NCBI GenBank assembly: GCA_036785705.1
Contig: JAWUZG010000032.1
Span: forward strand, 15,929,501-15,993,500
Reading direction: 5' to 3'
Length of the DNA: 64,000 nucleotides
Source: Acanthornis magna
Taxonomy: Eukaryota > Chordata > Aves > Passeriformes > Acanthizidae
Every line of letters begins with the position of its first letter. Position 1 is the first letter of the stretch. This document shows, piece by piece, positions 50,001 through 62,900 of the stretch. Under the pieces are notes generated by a model, which had not been told where the DNA came from, did not search any database, and worked only from the letters and a program-made list of their open reading frames with translations. The translations under genes and the position numbers were made by a program.

Positions 50001-51321
50001 AACAGTCAAACTTTCTCTCTAAGGCAATGCTATAGAAGACTGAAAAGTGGGTTGTCTAATTACTGTAGCTGAGCAGCTGAACTAGGAGAGAGCTGAGAAG
50101 CAGCTAATTAATAAAATAGAGACATCTTGCTCGTTAGTCCCTCAAAGGTCTGCAGAAGAGCTCTGTGACGTCTTAAAAGGAGGATATGCAGATTGTGAAA
50201 CCTCTGAATGCCTTGCATGGAGAAATGAAGTGTGAAACGAACTAATGAGGCTGGTAACATTTGGAGCGTGAGCACACACTCTCTGTGCGTGTGAGGCAAT
50301 TAAGGAGCTGCAGCCTGATGGGCACCAGAGCGCAGAACAAATGCACGTGCATATCTGTGCATGGGCGGAGGGTACCCACACAGAGAGAAACCCAGCCATT
50401 GTGACTGGAGTTACTGGTGTGATTTCCTTTGCTGGGCTTAATTAACACAAGTGCAGCATTATATTTACTGCTACTTAAAATACAGACAGAGGAATGGAAT
50501 ACGAGTGATTAATCACAGAATGCAGCAAGCATCTGGTGGGATATGCAGATGCTGGAACAACCGGCATTAGTATCGTCTAGTAAGTACAGTACACGGGTGT
50601 TTTGGGGATATCTAGGCAGGGTTCTGCCTGGACAGGCGTCAGCAGTCACCAGAGGGAAAGACAAATCCAAGAAGGAAGACTGAGCCAATAACAATGATAG
50701 AGACATCCTCAGCAGTGAGAAAACCTGTGCCAACTCCATTGCAGTTTACTGGGACTAGCAATCAAGTAGCTGTCTTTGGGTCTGTGAGCAAACCAAGAGT
50801 AAGGTAAACAGCTTGACTAACAACAGCTAGTAATGTAACTCCAAGCCTCATTCTTATTACTGCCTTTGTTTTGTATACTTGGACTTTCCCACTGTATAGC
50901 TGCAGTCCGCTGCTGCTTTTCCTAAAACTTGAGTGACTAGAGAAAAATCCTACCCATCAAGGTGTCTGAGCACCCTAGTTTTCCCCCTTATTTTTCTCAT
51001 AAGATTATATTCTTCCTTCCTCAAGTCAACTTTACAAAAGGCACAGGCACTTTCAGTTTGTTTATTCAAAAACTTCATCTACAGTATAAATGGAATATGG
51101 CTGGCTATTCCACTTCATTCTGTTTTCCTTCACAGCTTCTTGGCAACTTAAACTGCTGATGCCAGATTAGTTGCAGGGCTCTGGGTGCCACTGCTGCTAG
51201 CCACAGTAGCTGCAGTCCCTTCCCTGTGTTGTCTATGGTATCCCAAAATTATTCCTGAGGTTTGTGTGGTTTGAAGCTTTTTTACCAGATGTGCCACATG
51301 CTGCAAGAGTTAGATTTCAGA

Positions 51322-51403
51322 AAAAGAGTTGTTTAACTCTGAGTCTAGCCAAGTATTGCAAGTAATAGGTTTTGCAAAAGAGTAGTTTAACTCTGAGGCT
51401 AGC
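51322..51403. repeat. Imperfect direct duplication, 28 bp with 54-bp period
   Basis: AAAAGAGTTGTTTAACTCTG plus AGTCTAGC at 51322-51349 recurs at 51376-51403 with two substitutions. Each copy also contains the short palindrome-like GTTTAAC core. Confidence 0.85.
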
Positions 51404-53923
51404 ATCAGAACTACTTTGACTCTATACCTAAGGTGTTAAGCATCTTTCATATGTTTCTGATAGTCCCTCTTTAGTATGAGGTTTATAATCCTGATTTATA
51501 CCCAATTCTGATTTTCAGTGTGGATTTACAATAAGGACCTGGACCTTTAGCCATAAACTTCACCTTGAATGATCTTATAATTTCATTATATTGGTAGGAA
51601 TCTGATGCTGAGACACTTAGCTATTCTAGTGAGTACCTTAAGTCCTTCTATCACATTCCCTTTAAAATACTAAGTAGATCTGTCTTCCAGATATGCTTAT
51701 TTCTGGGTCAACTGACTAGATGATTCCATCTCATTCTGTTTTCTGCTCTCCTGCTTCCAGCTGGACAGCATCACCATTCATATTTAGTGACCTTTCAGGT
51801 GTTGCATCTCATTTCTCAGTTAATAAAGGACATTTCTAGTATCAATAATGATTTAATCTTGAATGTATCTTTCCTATATTTTGAGGAATGTGGTTTTGTG
51901 CACACTGTTGTATTATAACCATGTTCTTTGTATATAGGAATGAAATTTAGGGACTTTTGAAACAAAGGTCATTGTAATAAGACAATATTAATTCTTAGGT
52001 TACCTAAACTAGAATATTTAATTGCACTAAACCTTTAGAGCTGACTTTCAGGAGAAAATGACTGAAGAGTCGACTCTCAATATACTGTTCAAAGGGAAAC
52101 ACATTCTCTTACATTTCCAGTTCTGACTTGATAACTGATCTACATAAGCTGTTGTTTACAGATGTATCTTTAAATAGCCTCGGAAAGTGTCTCTTGAAGC
52201 TCCCAGACCTCTTTCTCTAAGGCCTAACTTCTTCCTTCTGAACACCAAATGCTTGCACTTTTTGGCTGTGACTTCCGCTGGCTGCAAGGTTGGAGGAATC
52301 AAGGTGCCAACACCTGTTAAGTTAGCTAGCTAGAAGGTCTCCCTAACCATATTTTCTACATTCAAAGCATAATTCTGGGGTGTTCAAAAGCTTTTCAATA
52401 AACCATTAATTCAAACAGAAGTGTTCTTAGATGTTGTAAGTAGTGGTTATGCGAGTCAATGCATCATTGCTGTGCTTGTGTCCCATTCTCTTTAACCTGA
52501 TTTCTAGCCCAGATGTGGTGACAACATGGCAGGTATGTTCCTTTGTGCACTGTGTCACTGCAGTGAATCCTGGTCAGACTACCCAGATACAAGCATGTTC
52601 TTGCTTATCAGTGCATGGCTATGAGAATGTGAGTCAATCCAATTTAGTTTGAAACCAAAATTGCCCATAAAGGGCAATACACAAGAGCCCTTTGTGTTTG
52701 AGGAAGGTATAACAGTGAAAATGTACTGCAAAGGGAGATCATAATGCTTTTTTGAGCCTTTTCATTAGTTTGTTAAGTAGAACCAACACAGAAGGTTTTG
52801 GGAAATTACCAAAGCCAATGTTCTCGCACTTCTTGTTTAGCTACATAAAAGCAGAGCACATTTTCTTTTGATCACTGGCCCACAGTATTTCAGGCTCTTT
52901 ATAACTCAGGTTGTGTTACAATCTTTATAGTAACACGCATAGATAATGAGTTACTAATTAAACATTAATACAGATTACCTGCTACTTCAGCAGAAAAAGT
53001 ATGAAAAATCCGTAGCAGAAACTTGTGGAGGCTCTTGCCAAGTTTTAGTAGGGACTGCTATGGTTGAACATGCATACACGTCATCTGAAGACAGACAGTC
53101 CTGAAAAAAGAAAAGTGTAGCCTATGGCTCTTATGAAGAAGACCTTTATGAAGAGTTGCTGTCAAAAACTAAATAAAGTGTAATAAAATACGTGATGTCT
53201 GCAAACTTGCTAATCCCAAAGAGCCAGGGTGCATGTGTCTCAGATATGTCAAAGTACAAACTAGACCTGAAACTTTTCCATCACTGTCAAGGCTAGTGTC
53301 AGAATGCCAGCTGGGTCAGCACAGGAGCTCAAGTGTCAGTCTTCCTCAAGGTACTTCAGGGCTGCAAGGCAGCACTAAAGAGGATCTTTTGGGGGTAACT
53401 CTTACTACAGCCTCTCCATGTTTGTACAAAAAGAGGGGTTTTTTATTAAAACTGGAAAGTTTTTCTGGACTTGAAGTTTTGTGTTGGAAACAGATTGCGC
53501 CCCTTCACTTTCTGAATCAGACATTAAAAGTACTCTCACCTTGCTAAATAGACATTAGCATTACTTTCAAGTAAGGCCACATTTTCACATAATGAATTGT
53601 TCTGTATTGTCCTCCCCACCCTCTTCTTTTATTATGGCCCAGTCATTTGCTGTGATGCTGTGAACTGGATCAGGGACCTGATTCTATTTTAAGAGGGGAC
53701 AGTTGAGAGTCCAGGCAACACAGATATTTGTAGATCTTTTGTTATAAAACAGGACCTTTGCTCTTGATTCAATAGAGAACAAGGTAAAGGCTTGCTGGCA
53801 TGTTTAATGCATTATCATTAGTCATGTGGGGAATGCAGAGGAGAAACTGGCTGCTGCTGTAATGTCTGTGTTAAACTTTTCCTGAACTCTCTTATCTGTG
53901 AGATTGACTGTTTTGTGTTTGTT

Positions 53924-53939
53924 GGGGGGGGGGGGGGGG
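53924..53939 (+). repeat. G16 homopolymer
   Basis: Sixteen consecutive G residues in AT-rich DNA. It could form an intermolecular or slipped G-quadruplex and is liable to length error. Confidence 0.95.
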
Positions 53940-54390
53940 TTCTTTCCCCACTAGAAATGAAAAGTCACATAAGTGGTCACTTCTGAATAATAACTTGGAC
54001 GAGCTTATGTTTAAGTTAACAACCAGAGGTGTGTTTCTTTATAGGGCAGCTCTTGAATTCCACAACAGAAAAAATCCCCAAACCCGTAAATGTGTTTTCT
54101 TCTGACGTTAATCTGTAAGTATATTTATACACTGCATCCTTGTGCCAATGAAAATCCAGAAAGCAAAGACAACAGATGCCGTCACCATGATGAGGAAGAG
54201 GTGGCAGTTCGAGGAAATGAAAAATCTCCCATTTCTTAATGTGTTTAATCAATATCAGAAGATAGCTGTGAAATGATTATTCTTGCAACCAGCTTGTGTT
54301 AGTTTCCCATTTCTGTTCAGGTACAGATTAAATATAAATGGTAATTTGTCTATAGACAGTTGACAATGGAAACTGGGTAACATTCAAGAA

Positions 54391-54420
54391 TATAGATATA
54401 TATATATATATATGTATATT
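54391..54420. repeat. Short (TA)n microsatellite
   Basis: A run of about nine TA units with flanking imperfect TA/GTA sequence. Confidence 0.9.
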
Positions 54421-56526
54421 CAATAATATTCATCTCTTGGTTATTAAACAGATAGTGCTCTATAGTGCTTGCTGACCTCTCCTGGATAAAGACTCCTAAA
54501 TGGTTTGCAATGATGTATTTGTTAATGAGAGAAATCTGATCTCCATCACAAGCTGGACTGATCCTTTCATCTGTTGCAAACCACGTTAGATGAAACTGAT
54601 TGCTGTAGTCAAGAGCAGAAAATTCCCATTCCATCTCACAAACCACGTGAAAGAAACTGCGTTTCAAAGCATAACTCGGATAAGACTGTAATGCTGGGTT
54701 CAGTTCAGTAAGCTGAGCTTTGTAAGTGAAAGCTTGGAATTACTAACTTTGCTGCCAAGAGAAAGTTCTTATTCTTTTAATTCTGCAGCCAAAAAGGGCT
54801 CTATTGGCAGGTACGGGAGAGTTCCTGGCTGACTTTGCTGGAACCCTTGCAATGTTACAGAAACCACGAGCCACCCAGTCTGCTGCATATGGGACATGAA
54901 CTGCAATTCACTGACATTATTGCTGGTCAATTAGAGATGCACCCGTGTGGCTGAGGCCTTGATCTGTGTCTCTGCTGTGCAAGCTGACACATGCTCTTGC
55001 AGGCTTGCCAGTTCTGCACTGAGCTCCGTAGGGACCATCCTCTGCAGGGCTTTCACCGAGGACAATGGGGAGTTGGATTCCTTTCATAGTATGATGTGGG
55101 ACTACTGTGATCTTGCCAGAGGATTCCTGGGAAGCTGCCAAAAAGACAGCAAAACTTTCTTTTTTTCCATTCAGAAGGAAAATAACCTGGGATTCTCTAC
55201 ACACACCACACTAGCAGAGGTCTTTCAGTATGTGCCCCCAATCTTTTTAGCTTTAAATCCAAGGTTAAGATGTTGGAATGTACGTGGTTCAAAGATCCTC
55301 CTGAATAAAAAGTTTCTAATATTGTAAAAGCCTGAAAGCCTTAGTTACATCTGTTCCTGTGCTTGGCTCTATCTAAGCAGCAATATATTCGAGTGACTTG
55401 GAGTGGGTCTTGAAAGTCTGGCAGTGTAAAAGGACATACATGGTATTGAAAGAGTTATTGAAAGAACTGATCTCATTTCAAAGTGAATAATAAGGGTTCA
55501 AGTCTAAAAGCCCTGTAAGTTTCTAGAAGCCCTGCTGCTTGCATCTTTTTTCTTGTTTGCTAAAATTATTTTTCCTTTACTAAAATTATTTTTCCTCTAA
55601 GAATACTAAAACTGCCTATCTTTCTTTTCCTCTAGTGAAAAAAATTAATTTTTTGATACTGTAAGCCTTAACATAAAGTCAATTGCCTTGCAGCCTTACT
55701 TAGGTAAAAAATATCTGTGCTCTTGCAATTTACTTATCAGTTCTCAACCGAATGCTGGTACAGGATGCAGGCTGGAAAACCTGAGGGGTGCAATACTGTC
55801 TAAAGCCCAGGGGAAAAGTAAGGACAATTATAACCCCACAGGAGGATGGCAGCTGGTGTTAGGTGGTGGCTTTTTTTGATTCTCAATAGGTTCCTGTCAG
55901 GCCTCTTTCCTCTTCGACACAAAGTGTTTTGTTAAATCCAGCTTATGGCATTAAGGAGTTTCTGAGTTCAAACATGCTGTGCGGATTTATCACTGTGCAC
56001 TGCTGCAGGTCTCCTTCCACAGCTCCTGGCAATAATGCTCGCACAGCACCTTCTACTGAACTTTTAAAAAAGTGGGAATTGTCCTTCCAGTAAAAAGCCA
56101 TGCAAGCTTGATACTATAATGTGCTGGAAAAGCTGGATGTTATCTGGTATCAGTATGACTTTTTACTGAGGATGGCAAAATTCTTCCCCTCTGCCCTTTC
56201 CTTGCAGGCTATCTTAATGAATCTGATGTGTGTGGACAAGTGGTGAGTCTGCCAAGACTGACAAAAGGATTGACAACATTTAAAATCCACCCTCTTGAAT
56301 GTATGCTGGAGGCAGGAATTTCTTGAATATTTTGCAGCAGTTTCTTTCTCCCTCCCCCTTAAAGTGAACATCCTGCAGTGTCACTGTATGTGCACACAGA
56401 GAGGAGGAACCACAACATTTCTTTTTGAAGTATTTCAATAGTTTTGACTAATCTACTGGAGTCAGAATCAAGGAAACCAGAACGAGCACATAAATGTGCA
56501 AAAAATGACAGACGAACATCTTCAGG

Positions 56527-56994
56527 GAATTACAGAGTCACACAGAATCACAGAATGGATAAGATTGGAAGGGACAACAGTCGGCCATCTGGTCCAACCT
56601 CCCTGCTCCAGCAGGGTCATCCATTGTACAGGGCTGCATCCAGAAGGTCCTTGAGTATCTCCAGTGAGGGAGACTCCACAACCTCTCTGGAAAACCTGTT
56701 CCAGTGCTTGGTCACTCGCACAGTAAAGAAGTTCTTCCTCATATTCAGGTGGAACTTCTTGTTCGTCAGATTCTGCCCATTGCCTTTTGTGCTATTGCTT
56801 GGCACCATTGAGAAGAGCCTGGCTGCATCCTCTTGGCAGCCTCCCTCTAGATAATTGAGAGACATTTATGAGATCCCCTCTCAGTCATCTAAAGGTTGAA
56901 CAGCTCCCTCAGGCTTTCCTTGGAAGAGAGATGCTTCAATCCCCTCATCATCTTTGTTGCCCTCCACTGGACCTGCTCCAGGAGCTCCATGTCA
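56527..56994 (-). mobile_element. CR1 LINE 3' fragment
   Basis: An antisense CR1: on the + strand it reads ACAGAATCACAGAATGG at the 3' terminus, AGATTGGAAGGGACAACAG, GGGAGACTCCACAACCTCTC, AGTAAAGAAGTTCTTCCTCA, and CCCTCCACTGGACCTGCTCC near its 5' truncation point. Confidence 0.94.
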
Positions 56995-59900
56995 TATATG
57001 TATATACCGTCATCTCTCAGCTTATCTCCCCCTCACTCATACCCCTCACACTGTATGCATAACTCGTTTCCTTACCTGTTGTATTTTCTTTTTCTCTTCT
57101 TGACTTCAAATGGTGGAAATGTTGACTCTGTTATTGTTGGTATAGATAAGAGGTAAACATCTTTCCTTCAGCTCCAGGCCTCTAGTTAGCCCCAAGTCTT
57201 CCATAGGACATGGAAACAGCATTTTTCTTCACATACGGATCAGAAGTCCCTTTTGCAACTTATTGCAAGACTGCTCTGAGTTACTGGGGCAGAAAATTAT
57301 TGACCAGCAAAGTAGTCCAATGACTGCCTCACCCACAGATGTGGGTGCTAGGAATATCTGTCTTCATTGGAAGTAGGGGGTGCAATGCAGGAACAAAGCA
57401 AGAGGCTATTTCATGCATGCCCTAAGTATAATAGCATTCCAGTCTGGTATTGTGTAAATGTTTGATCTGCTGCTCATGTTTTAAGGTGTGACTTGGGCAG
57501 GTTCTACTTGATTGGAACATAAACAGGTTTACTGCCAGATATACCCACTGATGTACAGTCATTAACTCAAGCTTTTGGGGGAAGTTTTACGTTATGGGTA
57601 TTTTCCAGACAGTTCTACAAGAAGTCTTATATAGAGAGGATACAGATCTTAGCAGATCTTTCTTTTTGATATTCTATATTTATTTGCCCATCTAGATGTC
57701 CAATATCTAGAATGCTGTGAAACCCCTAGTGTAAGCAAGTGGTTAAAGAAACGACCAGAGGTCTTTCATCAAAACATCCTTCCAGAATTTCACGGGTATT
57801 TTTGAGATCAGTTTGTGCATTATGGGACATCCACAAAGCTGAGAAATGAGTGGGCTTCCTTCAAAAACTTCAGGAGGAAGAGGATATTCTTCAGGATGAA
57901 GTAAAAGGAGATGTCCTTTTCAGAAGAGGACTGAAACGCTTGAAGGTCTTCTGAAATAAAGAATTACAACAAGTGTAGCCACCAGGCTTGGAACTGGTAT
58001 GAAAATCCTTGCTTTGCTCCAAATGTCAATTTCTCTAAATCTGTAAGTTACTGCTTTGATAGTGTAGGTCAAGCTCAGTCCTGAATTCTATGTTTGTGAA
58101 AGACACTCAAATCAATACTTAATGTGTTGTCTTTTAAATCTCATCCTACAGGCTGCTTACATTTAAATTTAATTCTATTCCAACTGAACTTTGAAAAGAG
58201 GTTGTAAAAGTTGTCAGATGGAAGTTCTCAGCCTGGTGTATGCAAGCTTAAAGATGGCTGATATGATGTGTCCTGTATCAACATAAATGATTCAGTCCTT
58301 CAAACATTATAGAGCAAGAATTTTACAATCAGATTAAGTTGATAATTGGGAGACCTACTGGGAGGAACTATACTCACTGAAGAATAGAGCAACAACATGA
58401 AATTGAGCTAGGAGCAGCTCTTCCAGGTCACTACTGCTTAAACATCAGCAATATGGTGGCACACAAGTGGAGAGAACTACATGAAGTTCAAAAAGATTAA
58501 CAAAATCAGACTAAAGATAAAGCCCTAAAGAAAATTGAATAAAGTCACAGATGAAAAGTAAAACAAGAACTTCCTTGTCTTTCCTATTAAAGTCACCATA
58601 CCCAGATGATTACGCAGATGACCCAGCTTAGCTGTTTCTGAGAACAAATATCCTTTGTCCATTATTGGGGAGCTTAAGATTGAAATATCATGATGTTGCA
58701 CATGTACTAAGATAGAACTAACCATGAAGAACAGTATAAAGAAACTTGGTTGAAAAAAGAGCATTATGCGTTATGGTTTTGCTGTTTCAAAATTTGTTTC
58801 AGTAAGATAATCCTGTTAAGTTTCAAATGGAACAACACAGGCATTCAGCTAGTCAAAGAAAATCAGATTTTAATAGAAACTGTTATGAGGTACTTTTTTT
58901 GTACATAAATATTGTGTTTGAAGGTGTTTGTTCTAGCCCAAAAGATTACCTGACAACAAATCAAATTTTCTACTAAAGCAAAGCCAAATATTCTATAGTA
59001 GAGATAAAAATCAAACTCGGATTTTCAGATTGTGGAGGATTATCTGTAATACCTCTTGTCTCTCATGCAGAATGCCTGCAATTTGCAACACTGTGGAATC
59101 AACATCAAAGCAGATGGAAGTCCTCACACCACCCTCAGAGTGGGATTTAAGGAGTTTCAGTAGTCACAAGGCTTGCAAAAGACAAGATTTCTTAAAGGTG
59201 AATAAAAGCCTTGAAAGGACTGCTTGGTTCCAGCAGGAAAGAAAGTGAGAGATTCAACTTCCCTCCTGATCTCCCCCTAGAAGGTAGCAAGGGCACTTCT
59301 TGTGAGAGGCCAGATACTGGCCACACCTTTTCTTGGTCCATGTCTAGGTGAGGAGGATTTCTTTATTACTTGGGTTGGGACTGAAGATTTGGGCTACAAG
59401 GTAAGACCCAGAGTCTGAAAGGCAAAAACAGGAGCAGAAATCAGGGCAGGTGATTTGCTCACCAGTGAGCAAATTCTCTGAAGATATAAGAAGGGCTGCC
59501 ATCAGTAGAGGCCCAGGTCAGGTATATGAAGTTCCTGTTTCTAATGCAGCCAACTATAAAGACTTATAAATACTGACTAGGAACTCTGGCAGATGTCAGT
59601 TAGTCTGCTCTGGGCTGAAAGGTATTTCTTGCAGCTTTCTGCTCTTGGTTGATGCTTCAGACCAAGACAGCTATTAACATGCTGCTTCCCTCATATGCAG
59701 ATATCCATATGTGCATGTCAACATGTGTGCAACTTATTAATAGTCTTCCTCCCAGGCACCACTATAGATATTTCTAGAAGAAATTCTGATTAAAATGAGA
59801 CTTAATGTTTACAAGAAACTAGGGTTGTGTAGAAATGTGGTCTGCTTCAGGATGAGGGGGTTGTAGCATTGGCTGGTGACTCCCTTGAAATGATGACACC

Positions 59901-62900
59901 TCTGGCACTTCAAGGGATCTGGACATGCTCATGACTGATGGTCATGTCTTTTACGTCCTTGTATCTCCACACAGAGCTGTTACTGAGGAAATGCCAGAGG
60001 AAACAACTGGAAAAGCTTTGGCAGCAAGAACTCTATGTGAATGTAGGGATTTTCTTTCTGCTTTTTCCAATAGTCCTAGATGCTGCAAGTGACCAACTCA
60101 AAAGAGCTGTCCAGAAGTAGGCCTCTTTGGAAGCTGTTACTTCACTTCATATTTCTTAGTAAAGCAATGTCTTACTGTAGCACGTGTAGTTACAGATACA
60201 TGTTCTACATTTATTAATACGGAAAACTCTTTTAATCTGCCATTAAGATTTACTGTGCTCAAAATGATCTGTCAGGATACACATTTCTGAGTGCCTCAAA
60301 ATTGTAAAGGACAGGTATTCTCTTGCCAAACTGCTCCTGAGTTCAGTACTGTGCGTATGCACTGGAGTCAGCCTGCAGGTCTACACGACCTCCAGCTTAC
60401 ACTTTGATAAATTCTTGGAGAAAAATCCAGTTTCAGCTCAGTCACAGGAGGGAGATCAAGAGAAAGTCAGCATGGTAAACTGTCCTAGCAAAGGGCTTTC
60501 AAAATTTTTTTCAAGACATGACTTTGATGCAAAGCAAGCCCAGCTTGTTTTTCTCAAATGTTTGTGCATGCCAAGGAATAGGACTTTGCTCTTTTGTCAG
60601 CAAGATGGATTTTATGACCATCTCTAAATCTTTTCATTCAGATTTTATTGCTACAGCTGAATGGTTCCTTCTGCATCACATGTTTTGTGTACTTGTAATT
60701 TCACAAATTAGTTTCCTACCTCCTCAAGTTATTTTCTGTAATAATATTGGTTTCTATTTCTATTATCAAGATTAGCTGACATGCCAGATTGAAAATCAAT
60801 CACAGCTGGCCAGTGCCGAATATCTGAAGAAAAGTCTTAAAATGTATTTCTAAACTAGAAAGTAAGAAGTAAGTGCTAGTTCAGCAATACTTCTGGTTTT
60901 CTAAAGGTTATTAGGCATCCCATGATGTTAAAAGATCACTTTTTTTCCAGTCCTTAGTGCTGCTTTTGAAGATTGCTACAAACAGACACAACTCTCTAAA
61001 GAATTTTCCTGCCGAGTATTCAGCACAAATTGACAGGGTCTTAAGCCTTAATATCTGCTTTAGGGGAAAGAGGCTGTATTGGGAATAGAACTGCTTTTGG
61101 GCAAAAAAATTCAGAATTTTAGAGAATGGTTGAAATCTGCACATAGCTACAAGGGTATCCATTTAGTTCTCAGCTCATTTCTTGACATGAGGAAAACACT
61201 GCAGGGAGGGCTCTGGAGTACTGTGGAATATAATCCTCTTGCCCTCCCTGTCTGATTCACTGATCATTCCCTTCATTTCTGACACATGAATTAATAGCAT
61301 CTTTGTACATCAGTGAGAAGCCTGTAGATGGATAAAAGTAAGCAGAATGAAAAGTTAATTTGCAAACTGTGGAAGAACCACATTCCCATTATTAGTGCAT
61401 TTTTTCCTCTCACACTAGTGGAGTCAGAGACAGCAGGATATTTGCTGTAAGTTTTTCTTCTTCATCTATTTATTGGATAACTGTAGTTCCGTAACTTTGG
61501 AATAAGTTGAAATAGCCTGAACTAAGAAGAAAGTCCTCAGTCCTACATCCCCTGATGAATCTCATCTGTGTGGGGTGCTGCCCAGCAGTTGATTCTTAAA
61601 ATTGTTCAGCTCGAGAGAATATTACTGCCATGTAGATTTTTTTATTGTTGTGTTTTGTTTGTTTGCTTTTGCTTTTGCATACCAGTGGGATATTCTATGT
61701 GTTGCAATGACTCACCTGAACATTGTACAAGGAGGTGATCACCTGTTAAAAAAAATCAATGTTTCTAAATTATTATCAGGCCCAGTTACTATCTAGCTAA
61801 CCCATGAAAGAGCAGTGTGTGCTTCTAGCCAAACTACTGCTCTTCTGAAACCCAACTCAGCAGGAATATATGGCACCTACTTCATATACATCAAGTCTAT
61901 GATAAGTCCTGAGTCTACCTTTGAGTAGATTTTTTTAGAGGGATGATTAATGCAAAATTCTCTTGATCGGTCTTACTTTTATAAATGCCTTTGACTGAAA
62001 TGTTAATGTAATGTTAATATTGTTTAGGAGCCTTACGTAGTGATTCATCTGAGTACAGCTGAATAATGCATCTTTTGCAGGAGTTTCCAGTTGAGGCACT
62101 GATGGTATGTCTGGAATCTCTCCACTCTCTCTGCACAGTGAATGCCAGAGCTCTCAAGGTTTGAAGGCCAAATAATTGTGCTCTGCACTCTTTTCTGTAA
62201 CCTGGAAAATACAGTGCATCTATTGTGCCTGCTAAGGAATCCAGGCTAACAATAGTGCATTTATTAACTGGGTTTCTATGCTTCTATGTTGTTTTTTTTC
62301 CCAGAAATGTTCAAAGGAATGGTAAACTTTTTGTGCCATGTTATCTGTGAATGATTTTTTTTTTCTATTTCTGAGTTAAAAGCCCAATTGGACTTCTCTG
62401 ACCAGCAAAGTCTTGCTGCCTTGGTGACACTTTCATCCTGGGGATAACTGTTGTCTTCCCTGATCTGAGTTCCCTGTACAGTGATTAAGTCTAAGGTCCC
62501 TTCTAGGTAGCCTCATATTGTAGTGAAAGTCTGATACAGTGGGAATTAGGGGGAGGCACAGCACTAGCATACTCAGACATCCCTTCTTTAATGCAGAAAA
62601 ATGATGGAGCTGGGAGAAGTAAATAGAAGAACAGTCTAACATTCCCTTAGCATATTCCAAAAGGGAAGGTCAGACCCTAAATGATATGTTAAATAATTGC
62701 TATAAATGCCATCTAGGATTCCTTTGAATGTGAACCATTAATCTGCACTGTGCCTCAATGAGTCTGCAGAGGTTACACACCTACCACTTACATAGCTTTC
62801 CAGGAGAGTCATGGAAGCTTAAAATAGCACCATATGCTCTTGTGTGACTCTGTCCTTAAAGCTGAGCTGGTCATCAATGTTGTCAGCTGTCCTTAAAGCT

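Larger units (their letters stand above)
46051..56526. other. No intact gene recognised
   Basis: About 10 kb that would hold the C6orf163 introns if that gene survived. It contains a T/G-rich low-complexity tract (47001-47096), an imperfect 28-bp duplication (51322-51403), a G16 run (53924-53939), a short (TA)n (54391-54420) and two - strand open frames with protein-like composition (54350-54740, 54917-55204) that I cannot identify. A 20-bp tandem repeat (CTAAAATTATTTTTCCTTTA-like, twice) lies near 55560-55600. Confidence 0.5.

Noticed and set aside
57845..57955. Glu/Gln-rich frame (FLQKLQEEEDILQDEV) as a C6orf163 later exon
   Set aside because: The match is limited to a few Glu/Gln/Leu residues, an in-frame TGA precedes it, and neighbouring frames are equally open.
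59938..60120. Possible coiled-coil exon (KCQRKQLEKLWQQEL) for C6orf163
   Set aside because: It resembles the coiled coil only in composition; no residue-by-residue match to the human protein and no conserved donor.
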